Source: Rattus norvegicus
Taxonomy: Eukaryota > Chordata > Mammalia > Rodentia > Muridae
Direction of reading: 5' to 3'
Length of the DNA stretch: 64,000 nt
NCBI RefSeq assembly: GCF_036323735.1
Contig: NC_086034.1
Location: 30,713,439-30,777,438, forward strand
Part shown: positions 1 through 11,079 of the stretch, in pieces
Layout of the letters: every line of letters begins with the position of its first letter
Numbering within the stretch: position 1 is the first letter of the stretch
Made by a program: the position numbers and the translations under genes
The notes under the pieces: generated by a model
Told to the model about the DNA's origin: nothing
Seen by the model: the letters and a program-made list of their open reading frames with translations, nothing else
Database searches by the model: none

Positions 1-546
1 CATGATAATAGTTTCAACTACCTAGTGAATGTCGACTTATATGCTATGAATATTATTAGACACATCTGTGCCTTAGCAATTAGTGTATAAAATCATCATT
101 TTTGGTATGTAACATTATTCCAATGATCATATGCTTGTCATCATCCTAGATACTATTGCACCAGCAAAAAATAGGAAGGTGTCTTTGAAGTTTTGCTACT
201 CAAAACTTGAAGCCTATGATATATTATTTTAAATATAAATATTGTATAAAATAGAGTAGATAACTATGTGCAATAGAAAGTGAAGCTGTAAAACCAAAGT
301 ATTTTAAAGGTTGAGCAGAATTTAGTAAAGAGTACGTTTTAAAGATGAGTAGTGTTTACTCAAAATTTGTGTTCTAGAAAAAACATTAACTTCAGTGGAG
401 TACCTTTGTACTGCAGCTACAGCATATTCTAAGTCTTGTATTGATCTCTGAGAACACAGCAATCATGTTAAGAGTAAGCATAGACATTATCTGTGTGGCT
501 ATCCTAAGTGGATAATTCAAGTCAGAGTAGAGCAATACAGAATATG

Positions 547-549
<3 letters not shown>
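1..549. other. AT-rich sequence without recognisable feature
   Basis: No open frame of note and no repeat I recognise. It runs into the (TG)n tract at 550. Confidence 0.5.
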
Positions 550-591
<42 letters not shown>

Positions 592-597
592 TGTTTG
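550..597. repeat. (TG)n microsatellite
   Basis: About 24 units of GT, interrupted near the right end by single A and T changes. The antisense His/Thr-rich frame across it is a by-product of the repeat. Confidence 0.95.
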
Positions 598-804
598 TGG
601 AAACCAAATGATAAAGATTATCATATCTCTATAGAAAATTGGCTCAAACAGATGTTTCAAATAATAAAACTCACAAAAAGTTAGTTTTATTGGTTATGTT
701 CACAGACTATTGAATACAAATAAGTAGAATGAACACTATGAGTTAACCTGTTTTCAGAAATGAAAACTTTTTAGATGGTGATCAAAATGGAAATAGAACA
801 GAAT

Positions 805-1130
805 ATTGTGGTGATTTGAATATGCTTAGCCCAGGGAGTGGCATTACTTGGAGCTGTGACCTTAGTGGAGCAAGTATTTCACTGTGGTAGTGGGCTTTGC
901 TATGCTCAGTATGGAGTGCCACTCTCCTTCTGGCTGTCCCCAATCAAGATGTAGAACTCTCAGTTCTTTATCCAGCACTCTGTTTGTCTGTATGCTACCT
1001 TGCTTCCTGCTATGATGATAATGGACTAACCCTCTGAAATTGTAAGCTAGCTCCAATTAAATGTTTTCCATTATAAACATTGGCTTGGTCACAGTGTCTC
1101 TTCACAACAATGGAAACCCTAACTAAGACA
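805..1130 (+). mobile_element. ORR1-like MaLR LTR
   Basis: The stretch begins with the gtgatttgaatatgctt-type start. It continues through the hallmark 'atgatgataatggactaa' block and ends at 'accctaactaagaca', the usual 3' end of rodent ORR1/MaLR LTRs. It is diverged and somewhat short for the family, and no internal region follows. An L1 3' UTR starts just downstream, so the LTR either landed in that L1 or abuts it. The family call rests on recalled consensus, so the subfamily is unassigned. Confidence 0.75.
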
Positions 1131-1530
1131 TGACTAAAATTAGAGAAAGGACTGAAGGAGCTGAAAGGATTTGCAATCCATAGGAAGAACAACAATATCA
1201 ACCAACCAGATCCCCAGAGCTCCCAGGGACTAAACCACCAACTAAAGAGTATACATGGAGTAACCAATGGCTCCAGCCACATTCGTAGCAGAGAATGGCC
1301 TTGTCAGGCATCAATGTGAGGAGAGTCCCTTGGTCCTGTGATGGCTTCATGTCCCAGTATGGGGGAATGGCAGGAGTGGGTGGGTGGTGCAGTGCCCTCA
1401 TAGAAGCAGTTGCAGGGTTGGGGATGGGGTTGGGATAGGTGAGTTCTGGAGGGGAAACATGGAAAGGAGATAACACTTGAAATGCGAATAAATAAAATAT
1501 CCAAATAAAAAAGTATAGTAATAAAAATTT
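1131..1530 (+). mobile_element. Old L1 3' UTR fragment (+)
   Basis: This is the rodent L1 3' UTR only: the 'gaaaggactgaaggagctgaaaggatttgcaa' region, the 'gctcccagggactaaacca' block, a G-rich stretch (1365-1440) and an A-rich tail with AATAAA near 1488-1520. There is no ORF2 sequence. It matches the 3' ends at 30830-31185 and 42770-43130. Old and diverged. Confidence 0.85.
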
Positions 1531-3700
1531 TTAAAACATATTAAAAGGAAAAAGTATCTATGGATAACCATTGTGGTGGTTTGTATAAGAATGACTCTCA
1601 TCTCATAGGCTAATACATTTCAATATTTAGTCACTAAATTTGGAACACATTTAGAGGATTAAAATGATTACCAACTATAATACAAACGCTGTATTTGATT
1701 TTAGTAATAATAAAATTTTGCATGTTTTTAAAAAATGAAAAACATAAACCCCACACCATCAGTTTAGCCTAACAAAATGTTTAGCTTTAGAATCATTTTA
1801 TACGTAAAATGATGCTTTCTCCCCATAGAATTTCAATGCTCTTCCTTTCCTCTCTAATAGTCCATAAAACTTTATTTATATGAATCATCCCTGAAGTGAA
1901 TTCTCTCATCTAATTTATGGTTCTTAGTTTAACTTCACCTTTTGAAAACCTTCACCTGTTATATTGATTCTTTTAAAAGTTTTACATTACCACATTATAC
2001 TTCTTTCTATACCCGGAATTGTTTATTTTAAAAGAAAACCTTGGAAATAATAGCTCAATTGTCCTTGTCAGTATAATCTAATGTATCTGCTAGATTTATC
2101 ACCATTATTTCATATTGCAGGTACCTTAGGGCAGGCAGGATTCTGTCTTTTACCTCTATTTTTCAGACAATTGACAAAATCATCTTTAAATGCGCCAGTG
2201 AATACTTTGTTCAATTACCACATGATGCAACTGCGTCTTGACTGAAGACATAGAAAGATGTGGCACCTCATGCTTTGGTTACACAATGTATAAACACCAG
2301 TTTGGAGATGCACACAGGCTCTTGTGCATGCCATACCATATGAGTAACAGTAGAGTTTATACTTGAAGAAATTTCGAAGAGTCAGTAAGAGGATGTATAC
2401 TGTTCTAAATGCTGAGTTCCTGAAAAGAATGTGGGCTTGAATTAACTGTATTTATTTAAAATAAGCCTTTCTTCCTATACTGATACTCTTAGTTTAAATT
2501 TAACATCTGAATAAAACCTGAAAATATTTTAAAAGAATTAAAAAAAAAGAACACCAGGAAGACTCAGTGTCTGAATTTAATAATTAGTCAGTGTTATATA
2601 GAAGACTCCGTGCTACTATGTATAGCATCGTACCCTTGTGCCATAGGCAGTGAGCAGGAAAGGAATGGGAAGGACTCAATATTTGTTCAATTGTTAAATA
2701 GATTTCCTGCCCAATTCTCCATTTGTCATCTCTAACATGTAGCATTTTATAGTTTTTAGTTTCTAAATTCCTCTTTGTTTTCTTTATAATAGATTTTATG
2801 TAAAATACAAAAGTAATTAAGATATACAGGTCTTCCTGGGGATGGCTTTTCCAATTACTTTGTACATCTAATGATAGAAAAATTAATAGTAATGTTTTCC
2901 AGGCCACAGAAGAATGACCTCTCAGTGAACTTTTCTCTGATACTGTCACATATTATGTGAAGATAAGACATTGAAATTAATTAATTTCCCCCTCTTTATC
3001 TTTTACACGAAGAGCACTGCTTAGCATAGTTAGGCCCATTAAAGCAACTGTCAAGTTCTTAGCTGTAAGCAGCAGCGATGCTGCCATAGCTGCTTTACTA
3101 AGTGACTTCTAAGACAGAAGTTGGGAAATATTTCTCACTTTAGGTTTCTCGTGATGATATTGTTTATCTATCTTTTACCCCAAATCTTATAACTGACACT
3201 GAACTTGAATCTTTATGAATAGAGAACAGTTTTAGCAACTTTATACAGTTTTATTCAGTGTTTTAGCTCCAAGTGAGGTCTCTGCTTATGAATTATAACT
3301 AAACTGAATGGCTACTGAGATTAAAAAATATGACTAAATTTTAACTTCTACATCTAAGATTTATGAAAGACATGTTAGGTATCTCTAATACCCCTGTATT
3401 TTTAAAATTGGTTCATTGGATACCTAAAAGATGATAATTTGTTTAATATTCTCATAAATGACCTCCTGGCCTCTCTTATTCTCTGGCTGTACACTCTGTT
3501 CTTCCATTGCAGTTAAAGGTAATCTCTGCCTTCTGAGTCTCAGGTTAAACCCTTGAATTCTTTTATGTTTCTCTCATGGGTCATACACCATATCACCTCA
3601 GGTTATCATCTCTGTACTGCAACATGTATGCAGTTTCTCTCAGCTGCTTGAATTTCCTCCCAGTTTGATTCACCAGTCATTTCTCTTATATTATTTGCTA
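1531..3700. other. Unique AT-rich DNA
   Basis: No repeat family or exon-like structure was recognised. The longest frame (minus strand, 2584-2949) has no domain signature and AT-driven composition, so I treat it as chance. Confidence 0.5.
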
Positions 3701-3712
3701 TGACTCCTTTTC

Positions 3713-3891
3713 AGTATAAAAACTTCTTGTTATAGCTATTTGAGATCACCTTCCAGTCCCTTGACACGAGGGGCTGATTGAAGGTCGACTCTGATGTGCC
3801 AGAAAATAAACCTCTTGCGTTTGCATCAAACTCCGTTCTCATGTCTCACTTGGGGGTCTCCCAGTAGCTAAGACTCACTTTGAGCCTTACA
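3713..3891 (+). mobile_element. ERV LTR fragment (R/U5 side)
   Basis: It contains a TATA-like 'agtataaaaac', a polyadenylation signal in 'cagaaaataaacctcttgc' and an end at 'gagccttaca'. The same sequence occurs reverse-complemented at 26700-27185, so this is a family member rather than unique DNA. The layout (AATAAA followed by cctcttgc-ttgcatc) resembles class I, gammaretrovirus-like LTRs. Upstream of the TATA box the two copies no longer align, so this one is truncated or more diverged. No primer-binding site follows. Confidence 0.65.
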
Positions 3892-4228
3892 GGGAACTGC
3901 AAAAAGAAAGTCAATGTCACATTGTGTGTACAAGTTGACAGCTCAAGATGGCTCCCTAGATATTTCTCTGTACATGGCTCTTGGCTTTATAGTCTGTTCA
4001 AGACAGCTCTCTGCTCGAGGCAACTCCTTGCTTGAGAAACCTCTCAGCTGGAGACAGTTCTCTCATGCTAGAAGAAATTCTTATAAAGCTCTCTAGATAG
4101 CTCAAGAATTGTGTGACCAAAGACAGAAAGGCTGCTAGAGAAAATTCTTGGGAGTTCTAGGAAAATTTCTAAAAGAGGTGTCTTCATTCTCCAAAGATCT
4201 CCATACAGCTCAGCTCTTACTGGAAATA
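3892..4228. other. Short-period degenerate repeat next to the LTR
   Basis: Variants of 'agctctctgctcgagg', 'ctccttgcttgaga' and 'ctctctagatagctcaag' recur about every 20-25 bases. The open frame at 3914-4096 follows from this and shows no known domain. It may be ERV internal sequence joined to the LTR, but the family is not recognised. Confidence 0.4.
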
Positions 4229-4241
4229 ATTCTAAAAAACA

Positions 4242-4272
<31 letters not shown>
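4229..4272. repeat. (AAAAC)n tract
   Basis: Roughly eight AAAAC units preceded by an A-rich run. It is either a microsatellite or the remnant tail of a retroposed copy. Confidence 0.85.
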
Positions 4273-4273
<1 letters not shown>

Positions 4274-5555
4274 ACTGCTATTGCTTCTGCTAGCTTATTT
4301 TATGAAGACCAAAGTCCTAGTTTTTATTTACATATTAATTCAGTCAGTTACTGGAAGTTCCCTCTTGACCACCTCACAAATAGCATTCCATGACCTTAGC
4401 CCCTTTACTCTTAGAAGACAGAAAATACACTAAAAAAAAAGGCAAATGAATTCAGAGGTCTGCCTGCCTGCCCAAACAATAAAATTAGGTGTGTCAAATC
4501 TCTTTCTGAGATTACCCTTCCAATTCTACCTGGACCTGAATTAGCTCTGTCCCTGGCTGACTTGAACTCAGGAATCTATCTGCCTTTGTATCTTCTGACA
4601 AGCTGGCTCATAATGAAGTTGTCTCTGTTTTGTTAGGTCTGTGAAGTCTCTCATATAATTCCTTTTATATCCTTATATTTTGAATATTCGAAATATTATA
4701 TATTTTTCAACTCAGAACTCTTTCTCACAGCCTTAAGGGCTATCCTGAAGATCATAGTGTTCTACCATTTGCTGAGACATTAGCTATGCCCTTGCCTCCT
4801 GGACTTCTGCTTTCTCTGATTATCATGGAGTCATTAATCTTTCCACAGAGGACATTCCCTCAAGGAGGAACCTCATATAAAATATACAGAGAAGCCTTAG
4901 AACTAGCAACTGTCAACACTGTGGAAGCCCATGTTGTGCTGATTCTGTTTCAGAGGCAGGAAACCATGTTACGCTGTTCCTTCTACACAGCCAAGCAGGA
5001 ATCAGCAGTGATTTATCAAAATGTAAGATTAATTAATATAATTCTGCATTAACATTTCTGACAATGTATCTTTCCTCAACTTATAATTTCTAAGAATATA
5101 TGACCCCATGCTTCAATGTTACCCTGGTCTACAAGCCCAACATTAAATTTCTGGTTCCATTTATTTTATTTTATTTTCCTTCTTTCATGTTTAAAGACAC
5201 TCATACAAGCTTTATGTTTTAGAACCTACATTGGTTTAGATGTATGTCATCCTCAAAGCCCATTCACTGGTTGTTTCCACCACACAGAATGTTGTCCTTT
5301 GTGATACAGGAGCCTTCTTCTTTAAATCATTGCTCAAATGTCTTCTCATTGAGTTGATGCTTTCCATACAGATTCCAGGATCTCTTTGCCTGGTGTTCTC
5401 TTTCACCTTATTTAGTTAAAATCTCCTAAAATGCAGCAGAATGCAAAATAGCACACATATTTATTCTATTTTTATGGCGATTTTTGCACCCAAATTCTCA
5501 CCCAGAGAGAGAGTTTTTATGAGATAATAACTGGGTTAAGTCAGCCTGTAGGTAT
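4273..5555. other. Unique DNA with a faint SINE-like patch
   Basis: At about 4545-4600 the words 'ctggctgacttgaactcagg' and 'atctgcctttg' resemble the 3' half of a reverse-oriented B1, but the match is too decayed to call. Nothing else was recognised. Confidence 0.35.
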
Positions 5556-5815
5556 ATCTAATAGCAACTGACTTTACTTTATAATGACTTTAGAAGACTC
5601 AGTCCCTGCTAGGGAGCACCATTCTCTCCTTAGGGTTCCTGAGCAGTGTAACAGATGAGGAAGCTAACTGAAAATAATCAAGCAAACAAGGACCCACAAT
5701 TTAGTCTTTCTCTCTTCTTGACTGAACTGTAGTTTGGCCTATAACCTGGAATTGTAGGATAAATAAACATTTTCTTATGTTTATTTGTGTCGGCAACAGA
5801 AAAGAAACTACAACA
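5556..5815 (+). mobile_element. MT-like MaLR LTR (diverged)
   Basis: The 3' portion reads 'aacctggaattgtaggataaataaac' and ends 'cagaaaagaaactacaacag', the typical tail of rodent MT-class MaLR LTRs. The upstream part (gaggaagctaactgaa...) is compatible. Boundaries are approximate and no internal region was seen. Confidence 0.6.
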
Positions 5816-6184
5816 GTTCTAACTGTATATTTCTCACTAGAATTAAATCCCCTAAGTTTTTTTTGCCATCATTTTGCTTAATCAACCATCAATGACATTT
5901 TGAAATATTGGAGTATCTGATTCAAATAATATACACAAAGCAACTGTTAACCTCAAGAAGGAGTTTGCAGACAGTACATGAATTACAAAGAACAACATGC
6001 TGTGGCAAACACTTTCTTTCACCTCATGAATATAACTGTTTTTTAAATGCACAAATCTACCTCTCAAAGCCACACATGGTAATAACACAGACTTTCCTTT
6101 ATAAATAAAATAATCTTACTCCATTTTTGGAAGCATTGGCATATTACTGACCACAAATAAATATGTTAGCAACCAAGTACTAAC

Positions 6185-6425
6185 ATCTTCTATCTATAAT
6201 CTATCTCTATATCTATCTGTCTGGCTCTCACTGTGTGTCTGTGTGTCTGTCTGCTTAGCTATTTATTCAGCTATCACCTTTCATTTACCATATACCTATA
6301 TTACTAAAAATTTTTATCTATCATATATTTATCTATCATCGGTCTATATTCTATCTACCTATCTATGCACTTATCTATTTATCTATATATCATCTATTTT
6401 ATATTCATCTGTCTCACTGATAAAG
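6185..6425. repeat. Degenerate (TATC)n region
   Basis: TATC/CTAT words recur with many interruptions over about 240 bases. A frame reading through it (6243-6506) is low-complexity. Confidence 0.8.
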
Positions 6426-6825
6426 AAATTACCTCTCTATGTGGAGAATGTAGATGGTCTGTTGTATAGTACTGACAATGAGATATGGAACAAGGTGCAA
6501 GTATGACGTTTTCTTTTTATGTTTGTTATTTGACTTTGTGACATAGTTTCCTACATTGTACAATGGTACTCCTCTTTAAAGAACTAATAGCAAGAATCAC
6601 AGAAAGTGGAATTAATATATTAAAAGGGAGAATTAAATAAATAAATCAAGTATAACTGCTTAATATCCTAGGATACAGCTGGACACCTACATAATAAACT
6701 TGCATTTGTAAATTGGTTATTACTGAGTATTTCACATATACATATACAATAAAAATCATGAGCTTTGTTTATATTACTTTTGTCTCATTGTTTATTCTTC
6801 TCTCATATATCCTATCTGTAGCCTC

Positions 6826-7570
6826 CTCTGCTTTCATTCTTCCTCCCACCTCCCACCTTCCCTCTCCCCCAGAGCCCCTGATCCTCCATTTCCTTCAGAA
6901 ATAGAAGCCCCAGGTAATATTAACCAAACATGGCATAACAAGTTATAAGAATAAGCACAAACTCTCATATTAAGAGTGGAAAAGGCAACTAAGTGGGAGG
7001 AAAATAGTCCCAAGAACACGTTGATGAGTTAGTGATACCTACACTTTCATCGTTAGGAGTTCCACAAAAACCCCAAGCTAAAGAACCACATATATTCAGA
7101 GGACCCACGCAGGCTCTATGATCACTTCAGTCTTTGGCGGCCCATATAATTCTGCTTAGTGATTTTTGGGGGTGTGTTCTCTTGGTGTCTGTGAACCCTA
7201 TGGCTCCTACCCCACTTCTGTGGGGTTTCTTGAGCTTTGCCTATGTTCAGATATCTTCTGTGCATCTGGTCTCATCAGTTCTTAGAGAAAAGCCAATATA
7301 TACTAATATATTGGGCTTGGCACCAGTATATGAGTATAGCAGAATATAATTTGGAATCATTTCATTAATATTTCTTTTGCCAGTTAAGTTTGTAACTACC
7401 ATATGGCTCTGGAACATCTAGATTTCAGTTCCTAGCTATTTCGGCAGCATCAAGTATGTGCTCCTTCTCTTGGCCTGGCACTCAAGCTAGACTAGTCATT
7501 GGTTGGCTACTACACAAGCTTTGAGCCACCATTCCTCCAACACATCTTGCAGGTAGGATAGTTGTAAATG
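6826..7570 (+). mobile_element. Old rodent LINE-like (Lx-type) non-coding segment
   Basis: A pyrimidine-rich lead is followed by 'ccaaacatggcataacaag', 'ggcaactaagtgggaggaaa', 'gtgtctgtgaaccctatgg' and 'agtcattggttggctac'. I recognise this word order from abundant old rodent L1-associated sequence. A short related piece occurs at 48940-49040, beside minus-strand L1 ORF2 sequence. There is no coding capacity. Which L1 region or subfamily it represents is uncertain. Confidence 0.5.
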
Positions 7571-8478
7571 ATACATCACAAAATAAATTATCCAAAAGTA
7601 TATAAATATTTTTTCTTAATATAATCCTCCAAACATATTTCTGCAACTGATTTAAAAATATTTTATACTGGCCCCTCCCCAAAGATCATGTATCCATTAG
7701 AAGTTATGTTCTAATTTCTTTGGATTCTAGTCTCTAGTAACCAGAAATATATTTTCTATATTCATGTTTTCTTATTCTTGATATTTTATAAAAGTGAAAT
7801 TATATAAAGCATGCTCTCCATGTGTAAATTCAATGTTCATACATGTTACAGCATTTGCTATAGTTTGATTAATATTTTATCATGATAAAATTTGCAAAAA
7901 CATACAAATATTGCATAATTGAAAAGATTCAAGAAGCATCTCACTCTTTGCATGATGGTCCCCATGGGCACAGCATTTAGACCCACAGTGCAAAAGCAGT
8001 TGCTCCAGATTCTAGTGCACAGTCCCATGCTAGCAGTCCAGAGGGCTCTACAGTGAGACTGTGAAGAAATAAAATAATGTGACAGTAGCCCTAACCATTA
8101 CAGATTCCCAACTGTCAGATAGTACTTGATTTTTATCTTCCTAACAACCAAAAGTGTAAGGTAAATGATTTTGTACACACTTTTAGTGCCTTAAAAAAAT
8201 ATACTTCTAGTGGTTTCATTGCAGAATTTTAATACCTACTTGTTCTCTTTCAGTCTTCCCTCCCCTAACTGTTGGGCCTCACTCCTTCCTTTTTGATCTT
8301 CCTCCTCATCTCATTTTATGCCTCTTTTGCCACCCTCCCTTTCCCCATCTCTTCTTCCTTAAGACTTCCCCCCTTCTTTTCGCTTAGTTTAATGATTAAT
8401 GCTCCCCTATATAAAAAATAATAAAATCCCATTGTGGGGTTTCTTTCCACCTCAGCCCGTTTATGTTCCTGGATGAAA

Positions 8479-8480
<2 letters not shown>
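7571..8480. other. Unique AT-rich DNA with a pyrimidine-rich patch
   Basis: A C/T-rich stretch at 8245-8380 has no recognisable motif. There is no gene-like structure. Confidence 0.45.

Positions 8481-8534
<54 letters not shown>
8481..8534. repeat. (CA)n microsatellite
   Basis: 27 uninterrupted CA units. The antisense poly-Cys/Val frame over it is spurious. Confidence 0.97.
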
Positions 8535-8535
<1 letters not shown>

Positions 8536-8960
8536 CCTTTATATTTTAATGTGCCTTAGGCAGCACAATAGCTGGGCAACTGCGTACCCTCCATGCTGCT
8601 AGAATCTACTTCCTATCCATAACCAAAGTTACTACTTACTATGTTTCATCTGGGCTGTTCTCAGCTTCAACCAGTGAGCCTTTCGGGCCGTGTTCTCTTG
8701 GTCCCTATCCCATGGAGACTCTTCTTGCTTCTCCATCCCATAACAGTCCCTTCTTCTCCCTCCTCCTTGAGTTCTCAAGCCTGAGAAATCTAAACCCCAG
8801 TTATGTTTCATCTCCCCAACGATTAGCTGCTAGCATCTTTATTTAGCAATCAGGATTTATTAGGGGCAGGGTCTCTAGGTGTCCTACTGATGGACTCTCT
8901 TGTCTTTGAGACAAATAGTTTTGTGGGACCCAATTAACAATAGAATACAGTCAGTATTAT
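8535..8960. other. Possible rodent MER-type (RMER1-like) repeat
   Basis: The phrases 'cccataacagtcccttcttctcc', 'ttagctgctagcatctttattta' and 'caatcaggatttattaggggc' are ones I associate with a rodent interspersed repeat, tentatively RMER1. I cannot fix its ends or orientation. Confidence 0.35.
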
Positions 8961-9717
8961 GCCCACCCACTATATTCCCCATGTACAAACACACGAAAAT
9001 TAAAATCTAGGATGTTAATTTTGAGCAAAAAAGCATAGCATTTGTTTCTTAGGGTTTAAGACACTTTGCTTAATACCACAATTTTTAGTTCAGTCCAGCA
9101 AAGGTAATTTCTTGTTTTCAGCTGACTAATCTTCCATACTGCTTGTGTACTTCATGTTCTGTATCCGGTCATCTGTTGTAGGGAGCTGGGGTGGTCTGTG
9201 AGTAGTATAACAATATTGCGGAGAAGTAAGTCATGCCATATAAGAAGGCCACCCATACTTCTGTTTCATATTTCTTAAGAAGCCCATGCTAGTATCTATA
9301 GAGACTACAGTGTTTCCATTCCTGTTCACATCTTATTACGGTTTCTGGTTTCTTTCTTGTTACCTATTATAACTGTATTAAGCTATAATCTCATGGAAAT
9401 TAGAATTCACATTTATGAGATAGCTAAGAGTACTCAACAGTTAAAGAATGTTTATTTTGAAATTATTTATTTAGCTCATTAGTTCACTTATTGACTGGAA
9501 GATTTAAGATTATACATTTAATTTTATAGTTTTAAAAATATATTTTTATGTTAGCCCTGGAATGAAGTATAATAAGGAAAGCTCATTTCCCATTCTGCTG
9601 TTTGACTGTTCAACTGATTTTTTTCTATGTAAAAGCATTTTAACTTTGTCATACTTGTCAGTTTTGGGGCTTATTTCCCTTGTTATTAGAATCTCTTTCA
9701 GAAAATGTTATCTGTTT
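8961..9717. other. Unique AT-rich DNA upstream of the full-length L1
   Basis: No repeat recognised. It ends at the L1 insertion site, where the first TSD copy starts. Confidence 0.5.
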
Positions 9718-9732
9718 AAGAATAGACAATAT
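9718..9732. repeat. Left TSD of the + strand L1
   Basis: AAGAATAGACAATAT, repeated exactly at 16775-16789. The last T could instead be the first base of the element. Confidence 0.95.
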
Positions 9733-10337
9733 CCCACACCCGCGGATCCCGGCCCGCAGCAGCTCTCTGCTCCCAGACCCAGTGAGAGAGAGACCCAACC
9801 GCCTGGTCAGGTGGGCACTCCTGAGGCTGCAGAGCGGAATAGACCACCAACACTGCTCACCCCTGCCCACATCCCTGGCCCAAGAGGAAACTGTATAAGG
9901 CCTCTGGGCTCCCGTGGGGGAGGGCCCAGGAGCGGCAGGACCCCTGCCAGAGACACCGCCAGACCCTGAAGGAAACAGACCGGATAAACAGTTCTCTGCA
10001 CCCAAATCCCGTGGGTGGGAGAGCTAAACCTTCAGAGAGGCAGACAAGCCTGGGAAACCAGAAGAGACTGCTCCCTGCACACACATCTCGGACGCCAGAG
10101 GAAAAAGCCAAAGACCATCTGGAACCCTGGTGCACTGAAGCTCCCGGAAGGGGCGGCACAGGTCTTCCTGGTTGCTGCTGCTGCAGAGAGCCCCTGGGCA
10201 GCACCCCACGAGCGAACCTGAGCCTCGGGACCACAGGTAAGACCAAATTTTCTGCTGCAAGAAAGCTGCCTGGTGAGCTTGGGACACACGGAAGCAGAAT
10301 TTCTCTAGGACCGGGCACGTTCTGTGTTTACCGGAAG
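9733..10337 (+). promoter_or_regulatory. L1 5' UTR monomer 1 (about 606 bp)
   Basis: A GC- and CpG-rich unit starting 'cccacacccgcggatcccgg' and ending '...gtgtttaccggaag'. The same start recurs 606 bp later. Rodent L1 monomers act as RNA polymerase II promoters, and each added monomer usually raises activity (family knowledge). Long frames on both strands across it come from its GC-rich, stop-poor composition and are repeated in monomer 2, so they are not genes. Confidence 0.93.
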
Positions 10338-10883
10338 TCCCACACCCGCGGATCCCGGCCCGCAGCAGCTCTCTGCTCCCAGACCCAGTGAGAGAGAGAC
10401 CCAACCGCCTGGTCAGGTGGACACTCCTGAGGCTGCAGAGCGGAAGAGACCACCAACACTGCTCACCCCTGCCCACATCCCAGGCCCAAGAGGAAACTGT
10501 ATAAGGCCTCTGGGCTCCCGTGGGGGAGGGCCCAGGAGCGGCAGGACCCCTGCCAGAGACACCGCCGGACCCTGAAGGAAACAGACTGGATAAACAGTTC
10601 TCTGCACCCAAATCCCGTGGGAGGGAGAGCTAAACCTTCAGAGAGGCAGACAAGCCTGGGAAACCAGAAGAGACTGCTCCCTGCACACACATCTCGGACG
10701 CCAGAGGAAAAAGCCAAAGACCATCTGGAACCCTGGTGCACTGAAGTTCCCGGAAGGGGCAGCACAGGTCTTCCTGGTTGCTGCCGCTGCAGAGAGCCCC
10801 TGGGCAGCACCCCACGAGCGAACCTGAGCCTCGGGACCACAGGTAAGACCAAATTTTCTGCTGCAAGAAAGCTGCCTGGTGAA
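10338..10883 (+). promoter_or_regulatory. L1 5' UTR monomer 2, truncated at its 3' end
   Basis: Nearly identical to monomer 1 (a few substitutions, e.g. ggcac to ggaca near 10420) up to 'gctgcctggtga'. It then switches to the non-monomeric leader. So the promoter consists of one full and one roughly 90% unit. Confidence 0.92.
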
Positions 10884-11079
10884 CTCAAGACACAGGCCCA
10901 CAGGAACAGCTGAAGACCTGTAGAGAGGAAAAACTACACGCCCGAAAGCAGAACACTCTGTCCCCATAACTGACTGAAAGAGAGGAAAACAGGTCTACAG
11001 CACTCCTGACACACAGGCTTATAGGACAGTCTAGCCACTGTCAGAAATAGCAGAACAAAGTAACACTAGAGATAATCTG
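10884..11079 (+). promoter_or_regulatory. L1 non-monomeric leader upstream of ORF1
   Basis: About 196 bases of A-rich, non-repeated 5' UTR leading to the ORF1 ATG. The same leader is present reverse-complemented at 57269-57466 in the second long L1. Confidence 0.88.

Noticed and set aside
2584..2949. 121-residue minus-strand frame in unique DNA
   Set aside because: AT-rich, no recognisable domain, no splice or promoter context. Chance length for this composition.
9562..10967. Long frames on both strands (up to 195 residues) over the L1 5' UTR
   Set aside because: The same frames recur in each monomer and in the other L1. They reflect GC-rich, stop-poor promoter DNA, and no start context or domain supports them.
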